Shown here: piece after piece, positions 8,664 to 16,637 of the stretch
Numbering within the stretch: the stretch's first letter is position 1
Layout of the letters: each line of letters begins with the position of its first letter
From: Tannerella sp. oral taxon 808
GTDB lineage: Bacteria; Bacteroidota; Bacteroidia; Bacteroidales; Tannerellaceae
Length of the DNA: 36,713 bases
Reading direction: 5' to 3'
Assembly (NCBI GenBank): GCA_002890585.1
Contig: MIQB01000014.1
Coordinates: 1-36,713 of the forward strand
The notes under the pieces: model-generated
The model's database searches: none
Told to the model about the DNA's origin: nothing
The model's input: the letters and a program-made list of their open reading frames with translations, nothing else
Made by a program: the position numbers and the translations under genes

Positions 8664-9209
8664 TCACGGATTTAGGCGGGCGAGGAGGGCGGCGTCAGCG
8701 AAACCGTGGGGGGTGCGGAGCCAGCCGGGCAGGATGCCGCAGCGATGGAAGCCGGCCGCGGCGAAGAGGCGGAGGCTGGCCGCGTTGTGGACGGCGACGT
8801 GGGCGTAAAGCAGATGGAGGTGTAGGAAGCCGAAGGCGTAGGCGGCGATCAGGTGGATGGCCTCTCGGCCGAAGCCGCGCCGGCGGTGGCCCGCGTCGAT
8901 GAGGATACCGAGGCCGGCGTGGAGGTGGAGCGGGTCGAAGTCGTAGAGATCGATGATGCCGACGGTGCGGGCGGTGGCTTTGCAGTCGATCATGAGGCGA
9001 AGCTGGCGGCTGGTGTAGAGGTCGGCGGTGGATGCGGTGGCGATGTATTCGCGCAGGGCGTAGCGCGAGTAGGGCGCGAGGGTGGCGCTTTGCTCCCAGA
9101 GGGTGGCGTCGTTTTCCCAGGCGTAGAGGGTGTCGAGGTCTTCGGGTTCGGGGGCGCGCAGGCTGACGAGGTGGCCGTCGAGCCATTGCCCGGCGGCGGG
9201 CGGCGTCAT
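8664..9209 (-). CDS. GNAT-family N-acetyltransferase
   Basis: A 181-residue acetyl-CoA-dependent acyltransferase. The N-terminal LDGHLVSLRAPEPEDLDTLY and WENDATLWEQS, the middle GIIDLYDFDPLHLHAGLGI and the acetyl-CoA-binding loop GHRRRGFGREA, followed by HNAASLRLFAAAGF, resemble GNAT proteins of the RimJ/SpeG type. The substrate cannot be told. The chosen ATG (9207-9209) overlaps the stop of the glycosyltransferase gene as ATGA; in-frame ATGs at 9227 and 9278 would lengthen the overlap. It is the last gene of the rfbC-rfbB-recR-GT2 operon, and array 1 follows its stop. Confidence 0.85.
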   Translation of the reverse strand: MTPPAAGQWLDGHLVSLRAPEPEDLDTLYAWENDATLWEQSATLAPYSRYALREYIATASTADLYTSRQLRLMIDCKATARTVGIIDLYDFDPLHLHAGLGILIDAGHRRRGFGREAIHLIAAYAFGFLHLHLLYAHVAVHNAASLRLFAAAGFHRCGILPGWLRTPHGFADAALLARLNP

Positions 9210-10348
9210 CGGGTGGGGGAGATCCATCGATCGGTGGAGGGGTAGATGATGTGGTAAGTCATCGACTTTTTCGGGCAACGATCCATCAAGTTAATCATGC
9301 GGCCGAAGGGGATGTCTGGGTGGCAGAGGATGACGTCGGTATATGTGCCCACGGGGATGTCGCTGATCTGCGAGGCGTTGCGCCAGGCGATGGCCTGGGC
9401 GTTGGGGAAGTGACGGAGCACGCGGTCGCGGACGTCGACGGCGTGAGGCTCGTTGCAGAGGAGGAGCAAGTCTTCCCTCTCCGTCCGGCGGCGGCGCGAA
9501 CGTTTCCATCCGAAGAGGCCGGCGAAGGACTTGCGCAGGCTGATGGCAAGGCTGATGAGGCCGATGGTGAGGCGGCTGGCGTGGGGGTAATGCTTGCGGT
9601 AGAAGATGAGCATGGCGTCGTAGAAGGCGTCTAAGTAACGGGGGTCGGCGTAGCGTGTGCTCTCGCCCTTGTAGTGCAGAATGGTGAGGGGCAGGTAGTA
9701 GTTTCGGTAGCCGGCTGAGATCATGCGGTAGGAGAGGTCGATGTCTTCGCCGTACATGAAGAAGGCTTCGTCAAGGAGGCCGATGCGGCTGAGCGCTTCG
9801 CCGCGGAGGAGCATGAAGGCGCCGGAGAGGACGTCGACCTGGTGTATGCCGTCGGCTGCGAGGTAGGGCAGGCTGTAGGCGGCGAAACGGCGCGAGTAGG
9901 GGAAGAGGCGCGCGAGGCCAAAGAGCTTGCAGAAGGCGATCCACGGTGTGGGGAAGCTGCGTTTGCTTTCGGGCAAGAAAGCGCCGTGTCCATCGATCAT
10001 TTTCACGCCGATGGCGCCCGCGTCTGGGTGTTGCTGCATGAAGCGGCAGGCGCTGCGGAGGGTGTCTTGGCTCACGATCGTGTCAGGGTTCAGCAGCAGG
10101 ACGTATTGGCCGTGGCAGGTGTGTAGGGCCTGGTTGTTGGCGGCGGCGAAGCCGACGTTGTTGGTGTTTGCGATGAAGTGCACCCCGGGGAAGCGCGGCT
10201 GTAGGTAGCCGACGGAGCCGTCTTCCGAAGCGTTGTCTACCACGATCACTTCCGCTTCCATGTCGGCCGTTGCTTCCTGCACGGAGCACAGGCATTGCTC
10301 AAGGAGGAACTTCACATTGTAGTTGACGATGATGATGGAAAGTTGCAT
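9206..10348 (-). CDS. Family 2 glycosyltransferase, rhamnosyltransferase-like
   Basis: A 380-residue GT-A enzyme, probably acting on the inner face of the cytoplasmic membrane to build a surface polysaccharide or glycan. It starts MQLSIIIVNYNVKFLLEQCL and shows the nucleotide-binding VIVVDNASEDGS, NVGFAAANNQAL, the DXD-like YVLLLNPDTIV, the acceptor-side VLSGAFMLLRGEAL and FMYGEDIDLSYRM. The last motif is typical of the WbbL-like rhamnosyltransferase group. RfbB and RfbC for dTDP-rhamnose precursors are in the same operon, which supports but does not prove a rhamnose donor. The C-terminal 100 residues are less conserved and end in a domain I cannot place. Confidence 0.88.
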   Translation of the reverse strand: MQLSIIIVNYNVKFLLEQCLCSVQEATADMEAEVIVVDNASEDGSVGYLQPRFPGVHFIANTNNVGFAAANNQALHTCHGQYVLLLNPDTIVSQDTLRSACRFMQQHPDAGAIGVKMIDGHGAFLPESKRSFPTPWIAFCKLFGLARLFPYSRRFAAYSLPYLAADGIHQVDVLSGAFMLLRGEALSRIGLLDEAFFMYGEDIDLSYRMISAGYRNYYLPLTILHYKGESTRYADPRYLDAFYDAMLIFYRKHYPHASRLTIGLISLAISLRKSFAGLFGWKRSRRRRTEREDLLLLCNEPHAVDVRDRVLRHFPNAQAIAWRNASQISDIPVGTYTDVILCHPDIPFGRMINLMDRCPKKSMTYHIIYPSTDRWISPTR

Positions 10349-10386
10349 GGGGGTAATTCTTAATTGTCAGTGAGGAATGGTTATGG

Positions 10387-11010
10387 CTACGCCTTGTTTG
10401 CTTCGTTGAACTCCACGCGGTTGATGATGGATCGGCCGAGGGTGACCTCGTCAGCGTACTCCAATTCGTCGCCGATGGAGACGCCGCGGGCGATGACGGT
10501 CACGCGGACGGGATAGGCGGAGAGCTTGCGGTAGATGAAGAAGTTCGTCGTGTCGCCCTCCATCGTTGTGCTGAGCGCCAGCACCACCTCGCGCACCTCG
10601 CCCGTGGCCACGCGCTTCACCAAGCTGTCGATTTCCAGATCGGCCGGCCCGATGCCGTCGATAGGTGAGATGATGCCGCCGAGGACGTGGTAGAGGCCGT
10701 GAAATTGCGCCGTGTTCTCCACCGTCATCACGTCCTTCACATTCTCCACCACGCAGATCGTCGTGTGGTCGCGCATTGGGTCGGCACAGATGGCGCAGAG
10801 ATCCGCGTCGCAGATGTTGTGGCACATGCGGCAATACTTCACCTCGCGGCGCAAAGCCTGGAGCGCTGCGCCGAGCCGCTCGGCATATTCCGGTTCGCGG
10901 CGAAGCAGATAGAGCGACAGCCGGAGTGCCGTCTTACGCCCCACGCCGGGCAGCGCCGACAGCTCTCCGATGGCATTTTCAAGCAATACCGAGGGGTATT
11001 CCTGACTCAT
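10387..11010 (-). CDS. recR: Recombination mediator protein RecR
   Basis: RecR works with RecF/RecO to load RecA onto gapped DNA. The 207-residue protein has the N-terminal helix-hairpin-helix LSALPGVGRKTALRLSLYLL, a four-cysteine zinc site (Cys60, Cys63, Cys72, Cys75 in CRMCHNICDADLCAIC), and a Toprim domain from about residue 80 (ICVVENVKDVMTVENT, YHVLGG, LALSTTMEGDTT). Length and order of domains are normal. Its ATG overlaps the rfbB stop as ATGA, so it is translationally coupled to a sugar nucleotide gene with no evident functional link. Confidence 0.96.
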   Translation of the reverse strand: MSQEYPSVLLENAIGELSALPGVGRKTALRLSLYLLRREPEYAERLGAALQALRREVKYCRMCHNICDADLCAICADPMRDHTTICVVENVKDVMTVENTAQFHGLYHVLGGIISPIDGIGPADLEIDSLVKRVATGEVREVVLALSTTMEGDTTNFFIYRKLSAYPVRVTVIARGVSIGDELEYADEVTLGRSIINRVEFNEANKA

Positions 11011-12158
11011 GACTTCAGTTCTCGGCCGGCGTACATGCGTTCGTAATAGCCCACGTAGTCGCCGCTAATCACTTCACGGATCCAGTCTTGGTGCTCAAGG
11101 TTCCAACGGACGGTCTTGACGATGCCCGTCTCGAAGTCCGTTTCCGGCCGCCAGCCCAGCTCGGTGGAGATCTTCGTCGGGTCGATGGCGTAGCGTTGAT
11201 CGTGGCCGAGGCGGTCTGTGACGAAGGTGATCAGGCTGTCGTCGATCCAGTCGATCGTGGGCAGTCCGTCTGCGCCCATGATGCGTTTGCGTAGGGCGTC
11301 GCGGTAGGCGGGTTGCTCAGCCATTAGGCGGTGGACGGTGCGAAGGATGGTGCGCACGATGTCGATGTTCTTTCGTTCGTTGTGTCCGCCCACGTTGTAA
11401 ACCTCGCCTGCGCGTCCGCGATGGATCACGGCGTCGATGGCTTTGCAGTGATCCTCGACATAGAGCCAGTCGCGGACGTTTGAACCGTCGCCGTAGACGG
11501 GCAGCTGTTTCCCCTCGAGGATGTTATTAATGATGAGCGGGATCAGCTTTTCGGGGAAGTGATACGGCCCGTAGTTGTTTGAGCAGCGGGTGATGCTGAC
11601 GGGCATGCGATAGGTGTCGTGGTAAGCCATTGCCACCAGATCGGCGCTCGTCTTTGAGGCGCTGTAGGGGCTGTGCGGGGCTAGGGGAGTCGTCTCGGTG
11701 AAGAAGCCGTCGGGGCCGAGGCTGCCGTAGACCTCGTCGGTGGAGACTTGATGGAAGCGTACGCCGGGGCGCCACGTCGGGTATCCTGTTGCATCGCGGC
11801 CGGTAGTCCATGCGTGGCGTGCGGCGTTGAGCAGGTTCTGTGTGCCGAGGATGTTAGTCATGAGGAAGAGCTGCGGATCTTCGATGCTGCGATCCACGTG
11901 GCTTTCGGCGGCGAAGTTGACGACGCAGTCGATGGGGTACTTCTCAAAGAGGCTTTCCACGAGTGTGCGGTCGCCGATGTCGCCTTTGACGAAGTGGCAA
12001 CGCTTGCCATCGATGTCGCCTTCGATTGTGTGCAGGTTGCCTGCGTAGGTGAGTAGGTCGAGGACGACGAGTTGCGCGTCCGCGTGGGTGGCCAACATGT
12101 GCTTCACGAAGTTGGCGCCGATGAATCCGGCTCCGCCGGTGATTAAGTAGGTGTGCAT
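11007..12158 (-). CDS. rfbB: dTDP-glucose 4,6-dehydratase
   Basis: RfbB converts dTDP-glucose to dTDP-4-keto-6-deoxyglucose, the second step of dTDP-L-rhamnose synthesis. The 383-residue extended SDR protein has the NAD-binding TGGAGFIG (residues 7-14), the FAAESHVDRSIEDP block, HQVSTDEVYGSL, the catalytic YSASK and TRCSNNYGPYHFPEKLIPL. ATG at 12156-12158 is chosen because the sequence upstream of it is non-conserved and intergenic-like. It lies 100 bp after rfbC in the same direction. RfbA and RfbD, which complete the pathway, are not in this window. Confidence 0.96.
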   Translation of the reverse strand: MHTYLITGGAGFIGANFVKHMLATHADAQLVVLDLLTYAGNLHTIEGDIDGKRCHFVKGDIGDRTLVESLFEKYPIDCVVNFAAESHVDRSIEDPQLFLMTNILGTQNLLNAARHAWTTGRDATGYPTWRPGVRFHQVSTDEVYGSLGPDGFFTETTPLAPHSPYSASKTSADLVAMAYHDTYRMPVSITRCSNNYGPYHFPEKLIPLIINNILEGKQLPVYGDGSNVRDWLYVEDHCKAIDAVIHRGRAGEVYNVGGHNERKNIDIVRTILRTVHRLMAEQPAYRDALRKRIMGADGLPTIDWIDDSLITFVTDRLGHDQRYAIDPTKISTELGWRPETDFETGIVKTVRWNLEHQDWIREVISGDYVGYYERMYAGRELKS

Positions 12159-12258
12159 GTTTGAACGGAAAAATGAAAAGTGAAAAGTGTCAGGGGACGC
12201 TTGCCAACTTGGCTGGTTACAAGCCAGTCTCCGGCTTTTAGTTTTTAGATTTTCGTTT

Positions 12259-12819
12259 TTAGTTCTCAAAGAAGTTCATCTCCGCATCGCGCATCAGTGG
12301 CAGCACGCAGTCTTTCTCGGATGTGAGGATGGAGGCCCTATCCTCGATGCCCCACTGGATGCCCACGGCGGGGTCGTCGAAGCGGAAGCCGCGCTCGTGT
12401 GTTGGCATGTAGGGGTTATCGATCTTATAGGTGAAGATGGCCGTCTCGCTCTTGACGTAGAAGCCATGCGCGAAGCCGCGCGGGATGTAGAACTGGCGTC
12501 GGTTTTCGGCCGAGAGCTCCACCATCACGTACTGCCCGAAGGTGGGCGATCCGCGGCGGATGTCGACGGCCACGTCTATGACCGTGCCGACGATGACGCG
12601 CACCAATTTGGCTTGCGCGTAGGGCGCCAGCTGGTAGTGCATGCCGCGGAGCACGCCGCGCGCGGAGCATGATTCGTTGTCCTGAATGAAGTGCGTCGGC
12701 CCGATGTGTTGCTCAAAGTCCGACTGCTTAAATGCTTCCATAAAATATCCCCGCGCGTCAGGAAACATCTTCGGTTCCATGATCCATACGCCGGGGATAT
12801 TCGTCTCTGTATAATTCAT
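12259..12819 (-). CDS. rfbC: dTDP-4-dehydrorhamnose 3,5-epimerase
   Basis: RfbC epimerises dTDP-4-keto-6-deoxyglucose at C3 and C5. The 186-residue cupin protein begins MNYTETNIPGVWIMEPKMFP and shows GYFMEAFKQSDFE, the catalytic-histidine block GVLRGMHYQ, DVAVDIRRGSPTFGQYV and FYIPRGFAHGFYV, all characteristic. ATG 12819 is preferred over an in-frame start at 12846, which would overlap the promoter box. It is the first gene of the operon rfbC-rfbB-recR-GT2-GNAT. Confidence 0.96.
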   Translation of the reverse strand: MNYTETNIPGVWIMEPKMFPDARGYFMEAFKQSDFEQHIGPTHFIQDNESCSARGVLRGMHYQLAPYAQAKLVRVIVGTVIDVAVDIRRGSPTFGQYVMVELSAENRRQFYIPRGFAHGFYVKSETAIFTYKIDNPYMPTHERGFRFDDPAVGIQWGIEDRASILTSEKDCVLPLMRDAEMNFFEN

Positions 12820-12843
12820 TGTGGGGTCGTTTTTATAGGGCAG

Positions 12844-12851
12844 CAAAAGTA
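12844..12851 (-). promoter_or_regulatory. -7 promoter box for the rfbC operon
   Basis: TACTTTTG on the minus strand, 24 bp before the rfbC ATG and just past the stop of the upstream gene. It fits the position expected of an operon promoter; no -33 TTTG is obvious. Confidence 0.55.
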
Positions 12852-12856
12852 GATTC

Positions 12857-13645
12857 CTACTTGAAACTTACCCGTATGGGTCGCTGCGCAATGAACCCAG
12901 TGACGACGTCCTGCATTTCCTGCGTCAGGCAGGCCATGGCTTGTTGCCCGATCGCGTCGGGGATGCCGTAGAAGGCCTCGGCCAGGCTGCCCGTCATGGC
13001 GGCTATCGTGTCGCTGTCGCCGCCGATGGAGATGGCCAGTCGCACAGCGTGCTCGAAGTCGGTGCTCTCCAAGAAGCACACCACGGATTGCGGCACGGTG
13101 ACTTGACACGTCTCATCGAAATGGTTCGTGCGGCGGATCTCGTCGCACGTCTCGCTGATGTCGTAACCGTAGCCCGTGGTGGCGATGGTGCGCACGGCCT
13201 CGCGTCCGCCGCCGTCGCGCAAGGCACGGATACACTCGGCGATGCACTGTGCGCCCTTGATGCCCTCCGGATGATTGTGGGTGCATTCGGCTGACCGTTT
13301 GGCGGCTTCGCGCACGTTGTCGATCGGGCCGTCGATCCACCCGCATGGCGAGACGCGCATGCCTGCGCCGTTGCCGAAGCTGTTGTATGGCTGCGGATTG
13401 TTCGAGGCCACCCACTGCCGGAAGCGTCCGCCGTAGCCGCCTGTGGGATAGGGATAGCGGCGGCACCAGCTGTGGAGTGCCTGTCCGAAATCTGCGCCGC
13501 GCATCAGGGCGTCGGCCACGGCCACGGTGCAGACCGTGTCGTCCGTAAATCCACACTCGGGCGTGAACAGCTCGAAGTCCATCCGGTGTGTGTTGTTAAA
13601 CTCAAATCGCGACCCTACGATGTCGCCTACAATGGCTCCTAACAT
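12857..13645 (-). CDS. ADP-ribosylglycohydrolase family protein
   Basis: A 262-residue all-helical, dinuclear-metal hydrolase of the DraG/ARH family, which removes ADP-ribose or related groups from proteins or small molecules. It begins MLGAIVGDIVGSRFEFNN, has the first metal motif FTDDT (residues 33-37) and the second, SIGGDSDTIAAMTGSLAEA, near residue 215. The family function is secure but the substrate is not known. The start has an unusually good Shine-Dalgarno (AAAGGAG, about 8 bp upstream), rare in this phylum. It stands alone between the rfbC operon and a divergent maf. Confidence 0.9.
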   Translation of the reverse strand: MLGAIVGDIVGSRFEFNNTHRMDFELFTPECGFTDDTVCTVAVADALMRGADFGQALHSWCRRYPYPTGGYGGRFRQWVASNNPQPYNSFGNGAGMRVSPCGWIDGPIDNVREAAKRSAECTHNHPEGIKGAQCIAECIRALRDGGGREAVRTIATTGYGYDISETCDEIRRTNHFDETCQVTVPQSVVCFLESTDFEHAVRLAISIGGDSDTIAAMTGSLAEAFYGIPDAIGQQAMACLTQEMQDVVTGFIAQRPIRVSFK

Positions 13646-13732
13646 GATTGGTTCTCCTTTCTGTTTATGGGTTATGGATTGGTGTTGATTTGGTCGTTAG
13701 AAGCACCCGGCAAGGTTGGCGGGCGCCCCTGG

Positions 13733-13790
13733 CGCCTTGATTTTCTTTTGTCTCCTTTTCTTTCATCAAGGAAAGAAAAGGAGGTGAGGG
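13733..13790. repeat. Dispersed CTTTTCTTTC hairpin element, copy 1
   Basis: A perfect 12-bp stem TCCTTTTCTTTC (13753-13764) with GAAAGAAAAGGA (13771-13782) and loop ATCAAG, preceded by CGCCTTGATTTTCTTTTG. A second copy in the opposite orientation lies at 34955-35016. It is in the 375-bp gap (13646-14020) between divergent genes; apart from this, the palindrome at 13837 and two likely promoters I cannot pin down, I see nothing else there. Confidence 0.8.
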
Positions 13791-13836
13791 GCGAGGGCAA
13801 AGTCCTCTTTTTTATATGCCCGGCCGGTACTTGGGT

Positions 13837-13866
13837 TGTAGGGGCGAAAAATCTTTTGCCCTTACA
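13837..13866. repeat. Dispersed GTAGGGGCGAA palindrome
   Basis: TGTAGGGGCGAAAA with the near-complement TTTTGCCCTTACA forms a 30-bp imperfect palindrome. Related copies are at 17643, 18703, 28381, 36105 and 36436. Confidence 0.75.
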
Positions 13867-14020
13867 GATCTGTTTCCGGCGGATTGTGTGCGCTAATGTC
13901 AGCATTACCCTTCCACCTCCTCCCATCGCCCTTCTTCCGTTTGTATCGCTAACGACTAACCCCCAGATGCTTCCTTTGCGCCCCGTCTCCCCATAAGACA
14001 AGAAGAGAGACACACACATC

Positions 14021-14716
14021 ATGGCAGATAATTATTTAGAAAGACGATTCGCGCAATACGAGGCGCGAAAGGCTGCAGGCATCAAGCCGCGCCGACACAC
14101 TCAAGGGTCGCAACCGGCCGTTGCGCTCCGGACGAAGCACCGCATCATCCTCGCCTCCCAGTCGCCGCGCCGACGCGAACTGCTGCGCGGGTTGGGCCTC
14201 AGCTTCAGCGTCCGCGTGATCCCGGACATCGATGAGTCGTACCCTGACGGGCTCGCCCCGCAGGAGGTCCCCCTGCACATCGCCCACGCCAAGGCCCGCG
14301 CCTACTTAGACACGCTCAGCGCCGACGAGCTGCTGATCGCGGCTGACACGGTTGTCATCATCGACGGCGAGATACTCGGCAAACCCCACGATCGCGACGC
14401 GGCTATCGGCATGCTCGGCCGGCTCTCCGGACGGCGGCACACGGTGGTGACGGGCGTCGTGCTGGCCACGGCCGAGGGCGCGGTGAGCAGCTTCTCCGTT
14501 GCTTCCACGGTCGACTTTGCGCCCCTCTCTGAGGTTGAGATCACGACTTACGTCGACCGCCTCTGCCCCTTCGACAAGGCCGGCGCGTATGGCATACAGG
14601 AGTGGATCGGCTTCGTGGGCGTGCGCGGCATTGAGGGATCGTTTTACAACGTCATGGGGCTGCCCGTCGGCCGACTCTACGAGGAGCTGCGCCGGATGGG
14701 GGAGGTCAGCCTGTAA
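14021..14716 (+). CDS. maf: Maf-family nucleoside triphosphate pyrophosphatase with N-terminal extension
   Basis: Maf proteins hydrolyse non-canonical or selected NTPs (dTTP/UTP type) to the monophosphate, acting as house-cleaning enzymes. The Maf domain begins at about residue 40 (RIILASQSPRRRELLRGLGL) and includes PDIDESYPD, HIAHAKARAY, LLIAADTVVIIDGEILGKP, RLSGRRHTVVTGV, PFDKAGAYGIQEW and IEGSFYNVMGLPV. The 39 residues before it (MADNYLERRFAQYEARKAAG...) are not part of the usual fold; they begin with the only good ATG and are in frame, so they are probably translated. The total of 231 residues compares with 190-200 for most Maf proteins. It converges with higA, with only 14 bp between the stops. 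Confidence 0.93.
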   Translation: MADNYLERRFAQYEARKAAGIKPRRHTQGSQPAVALRTKHRIILASQSPRRRELLRGLGLSFSVRVIPDIDESYPDGLAPQEVPLHIAHAKARAYLDTLSADELLIAADTVVIIDGEILGKPHDRDAAIGMLGRLSGRRHTVVTGVVLATAEGAVSSFSVASTVDFAPLSEVEITTYVDRLCPFDKAGAYGIQEWIGFVGVRGIEGSFYNVMGLPVGRLYEELRRMGEVSL

Positions 14717-14730
14717 GGCATCAAGGCGGG

Positions 14731-15042
14731 TTATAGCATCGCCGCGGCTTTACGGATTTGGGCCAGACTGTCGCTCAGTTTCTTGTCAGCCTGTGCCATG
14801 TGGAGGTTGTATTTCAATTGCAATCGCATCAACGAGTCGGCGGGCACATCCAATGCCGCTTCAAACCGCATGGCCGTTCGTGTCGTGAGCGACCGACGCC
14901 CATTCAGGATCTCGCTCAATGCGTGGTACGATATGCCCATCTGTCGGGCCAGCCGCGAGAGCGGGATGCCGCGATATTCGATTTCGTCTTTCAGCACCTC
15001 CCCGGGATGCGTCGGGGTGTAGCCGTGTCCTAAGTTTCCCAT
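14731..15042 (-). CDS. higA: HigA-type antitoxin (XRE helix-turn-helix)
   Basis: A 103-residue DNA-binding antitoxin. The THPGEVLKDEIEYRGIPLSRLA segment and the helix-turn-helix LARQMGISYHALSEILNGRRS (about residues 31-51), then RTAMRFEAALDVPADSLMRLQ, are classical HigA features. It would neutralise the upstream toxin and repress the operon. It starts 5 bp after the toxin stop, and this toxin-first order is characteristic of higBA. Confidence 0.92.
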   Translation of the reverse strand: MGNLGHGYTPTHPGEVLKDEIEYRGIPLSRLARQMGISYHALSEILNGRRSLTTRTAMRFEAALDVPADSLMRLQLKYNLHMAQADKKLSDSLAQIRKAAAML

Positions 15043-15047
15043 TGTTG

Positions 15048-15365
15048 TTATTGATAATGATTCGACAATTCTATGATGTTGCAGATCGTGATGACAGTTT
15101 CGGATACGACTTGTTTCGTTTTGAATTCGATGCGATAACGATCGTCCACACGGACTGACTCCAATCCTTCTTTATTGCCATGCAGTGCTTCGTAATGCAA
15201 ACCGTGGTATCGAAAAAGGTCTTCAACAACGGATACAGATTCCAAGAGGTCAAGCGTCTTGCGATATTTCCGGATGGTTTGCGGCTGAAACCGGTGCTTT
15301 TTATCCTTCGTCTTTCCGGTTTCGTATAATTCTTTCAGATACTCTTTATCAAATGTGATTTCCAT
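15048..15365 (-). CDS. higB: HigB-type toxin (RelE/ParE superfamily)
   Basis: A 105-residue protein of the RelE/HigB fold, expected to cleave mRNA at the ribosome. It opens MEITFDKEYLKELYETGKT, contains a basic stretch KKHRFQPQTIRKYRKTLDLL, the conserved LHYEALHGNKEGLESVRVDD, and ends YRIEFKTKQ...ITICNIIELSNHY, which matches the beta-strand core and C terminus of HigB-like killer proteins. It precedes higA by 5 bp on the same strand. Both genes look intact. Confidence 0.88.
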   Translation of the reverse strand: MEITFDKEYLKELYETGKTKDKKHRFQPQTIRKYRKTLDLLESVSVVEDLFRYHGLHYEALHGNKEGLESVRVDDRYRIEFKTKQVVSETVITICNIIELSNHYQ

Positions 15366-15375
15366 CTCTATAGAG
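15366..15375. promoter_or_regulatory. Candidate HigA operator
   Basis: The perfect 10-bp palindrome CTCTATAGAG abuts the higB ATG. HigA proteins usually repress by binding a short palindrome at the operon start, so this is a likely operator; the inference rests only on position and symmetry. Confidence 0.4.
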
Positions 15376-15417
15376 GATCATTTTCAAATCGTAGGGGAGG
15401 CACCCGCCCGACACCCA

Positions 15418-16200
15418 TCACTCATTAATACCCTCTTCCTCCGTCTGCTTCTCGGCCTTGGCTTTGCGTTGGGCCAGGCTCTGCTTGTAGACGGTGTTGA
15501 TGTGTGCCGAGTGGTTGCTCAGCAGGTCAGCCAGATGCTCGATCGCCGCACGCGTCGCGTCTGATGTCGCCTTGAGGTAAGCCATCTGTAGCAGCATCAC
15601 GACGCGCCGATAGATCGCGTCCGACTGCCGCCGCACCGCTATCATCGGCTGATGCTTCCCCGTCCAATCTGCCCTTTCGCGGGTACGCTGCTGTCCCATC
15701 TGGCTGTACGCCTTGTTGAGCCCCTCCAGCGCGTTCACCGCTTGCGTGAGGCCCATGCGCTCCAAGTGCACGGCGCATTCAGGCTTCTTGAGGTCGTAGA
15801 TGAGGGAGATCAGGTCGGCCGATCGGCGCTGGGCGGAGCGGTTTTGTATCCGCACGTACTCACGTGTTATGCAGTGCATCGCGTGGGCTGCCTCGGCCTG
15901 TGCGGTGTCTGGCGAGAGGCGCATCGTGCGCACGATCCCGAAGATGAACGTCGCCGTGCGCGTCCGTTCGGTATCCTTCTTGCGCATCTCCTCGGTGTAG
16001 ACCGTGGCGCGGGCCTCGACGGCCAGATCGAGCTCCTCGTTGGCCAGAGCGTGCCATTCATCGGTTAGCTCAGTCGGAACCCCGCTCGTTTCCGCATTCA
16101 CCTCGCGCACCATGTCGCACGCCTCGTTGTGAAATTGGGCGTGCAGCGTGTTGTCCAACTTCTTCAGGCCTATTCTCCTTATGTAAATCGTTCGCTTCAT
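15418..16200 (-). CDS. Uncharacterised helical protein (DUF6261-like)
   Basis: A 260-residue soluble protein with no signal peptide or membrane segment, rich in charged residues and predicted to be mostly helical. It begins MKRTIYIRRIGLKKLDNTLH, and I recall similar openings in Bacteroidota proteins assigned to DUF6261, but this is tentative. The C terminus is a basic-acidic tail (QRKAKAEKQTEEEGINE). ATG 16200 is chosen over a GTG at 16230. It starts 93 bp from the edge of array 2 and ends about 50 bp before higB, in the same direction. Function unknown. Confidence 0.7.
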   Translation of the reverse strand: MKRTIYIRRIGLKKLDNTLHAQFHNEACDMVREVNAETSGVPTELTDEWHALANEELDLAVEARATVYTEEMRKKDTERTRTATFIFGIVRTMRLSPDTAQAEAAHAMHCITREYVRIQNRSAQRRSADLISLIYDLKKPECAVHLERMGLTQAVNALEGLNKAYSQMGQQRTRERADWTGKHQPMIAVRRQSDAIYRRVVMLLQMAYLKATSDATRAAIEHLADLLSNHSAHINTVYKQSLAQRKAKAEKQTEEEGINE

Positions 16201-16293
16201 CTCATTCTCGTTTAAGATCGGAATGTTCACCTCGATCGGTCAGCCATCCTTGCCAAGTTTTCCAATCGTCAGGCAATGCAAAGGAAGGGATTA

Positions 16294-16637
16294 ATCGTGT
16301 TTTAGACCTTATACGACGTATTGACTCAAAACCCAAGTGGGTTTTACTATGTATACAATGTATAAGATCAAAAACCCAAATAGGTTTTACGCTGTATACA
16401 TTGTATTGACTCAAAACCCAAATGGGTTTTACTATGTATACAATGTATAAGGTTAAAAACCCAAATGGGTTTCTCTATGTATACAATGTATAAGGTCAAA
16501 AACCCAAGTGGGTTTCACTGTGCATACCATGTATAAGATATAAAACCCAAGTGGGTTTCACTGTTCATACAATGTATAAGGCCAAAAACCCAAGTGGGTT
16601 TTACTCTTCATACAACGTATAAGCTCCAAAACTCGAT
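16294..16637. repeat. Array 2: seven 43-bp units with dyads inside a 344-bp palindrome
   Basis: Seven units repeat at 43 bp (one step of 42): AAAACCC starts at 16328, 16371, 16413, 16456, 16499, 16542 and 16585. Each unit has one dyad AAACCCAARTGGGTTT and a second, weaker one around GTATACAATGTATA. The ends are inverted copies of each other: ATCGTGTTTTAGACCTTATA (from 16294) mirrors TATAAGCTCCAAAACTCGAT (to 16637). The whole is centred on the fourth dyad. In unit 2 the second half is flipped. The rest of the 739-bp gap (16201-16939) holds about 190 bp of GC-rich sequence with no supportable gene, and the terminator at 16832. Confidence 0.92.

Noticed and set aside
12159..12258. Terminator between rfbC and rfbB
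   Set aside because: Short TGGCT/AGCCA complementarity and T-rich stretches exist, but the geometry is poor and the genes appear to be one operon.
13733..13866. Insertion sequence in the gap before maf
   Set aside because: Only short hairpins are present; no transposase frame or paired terminal repeats are seen.
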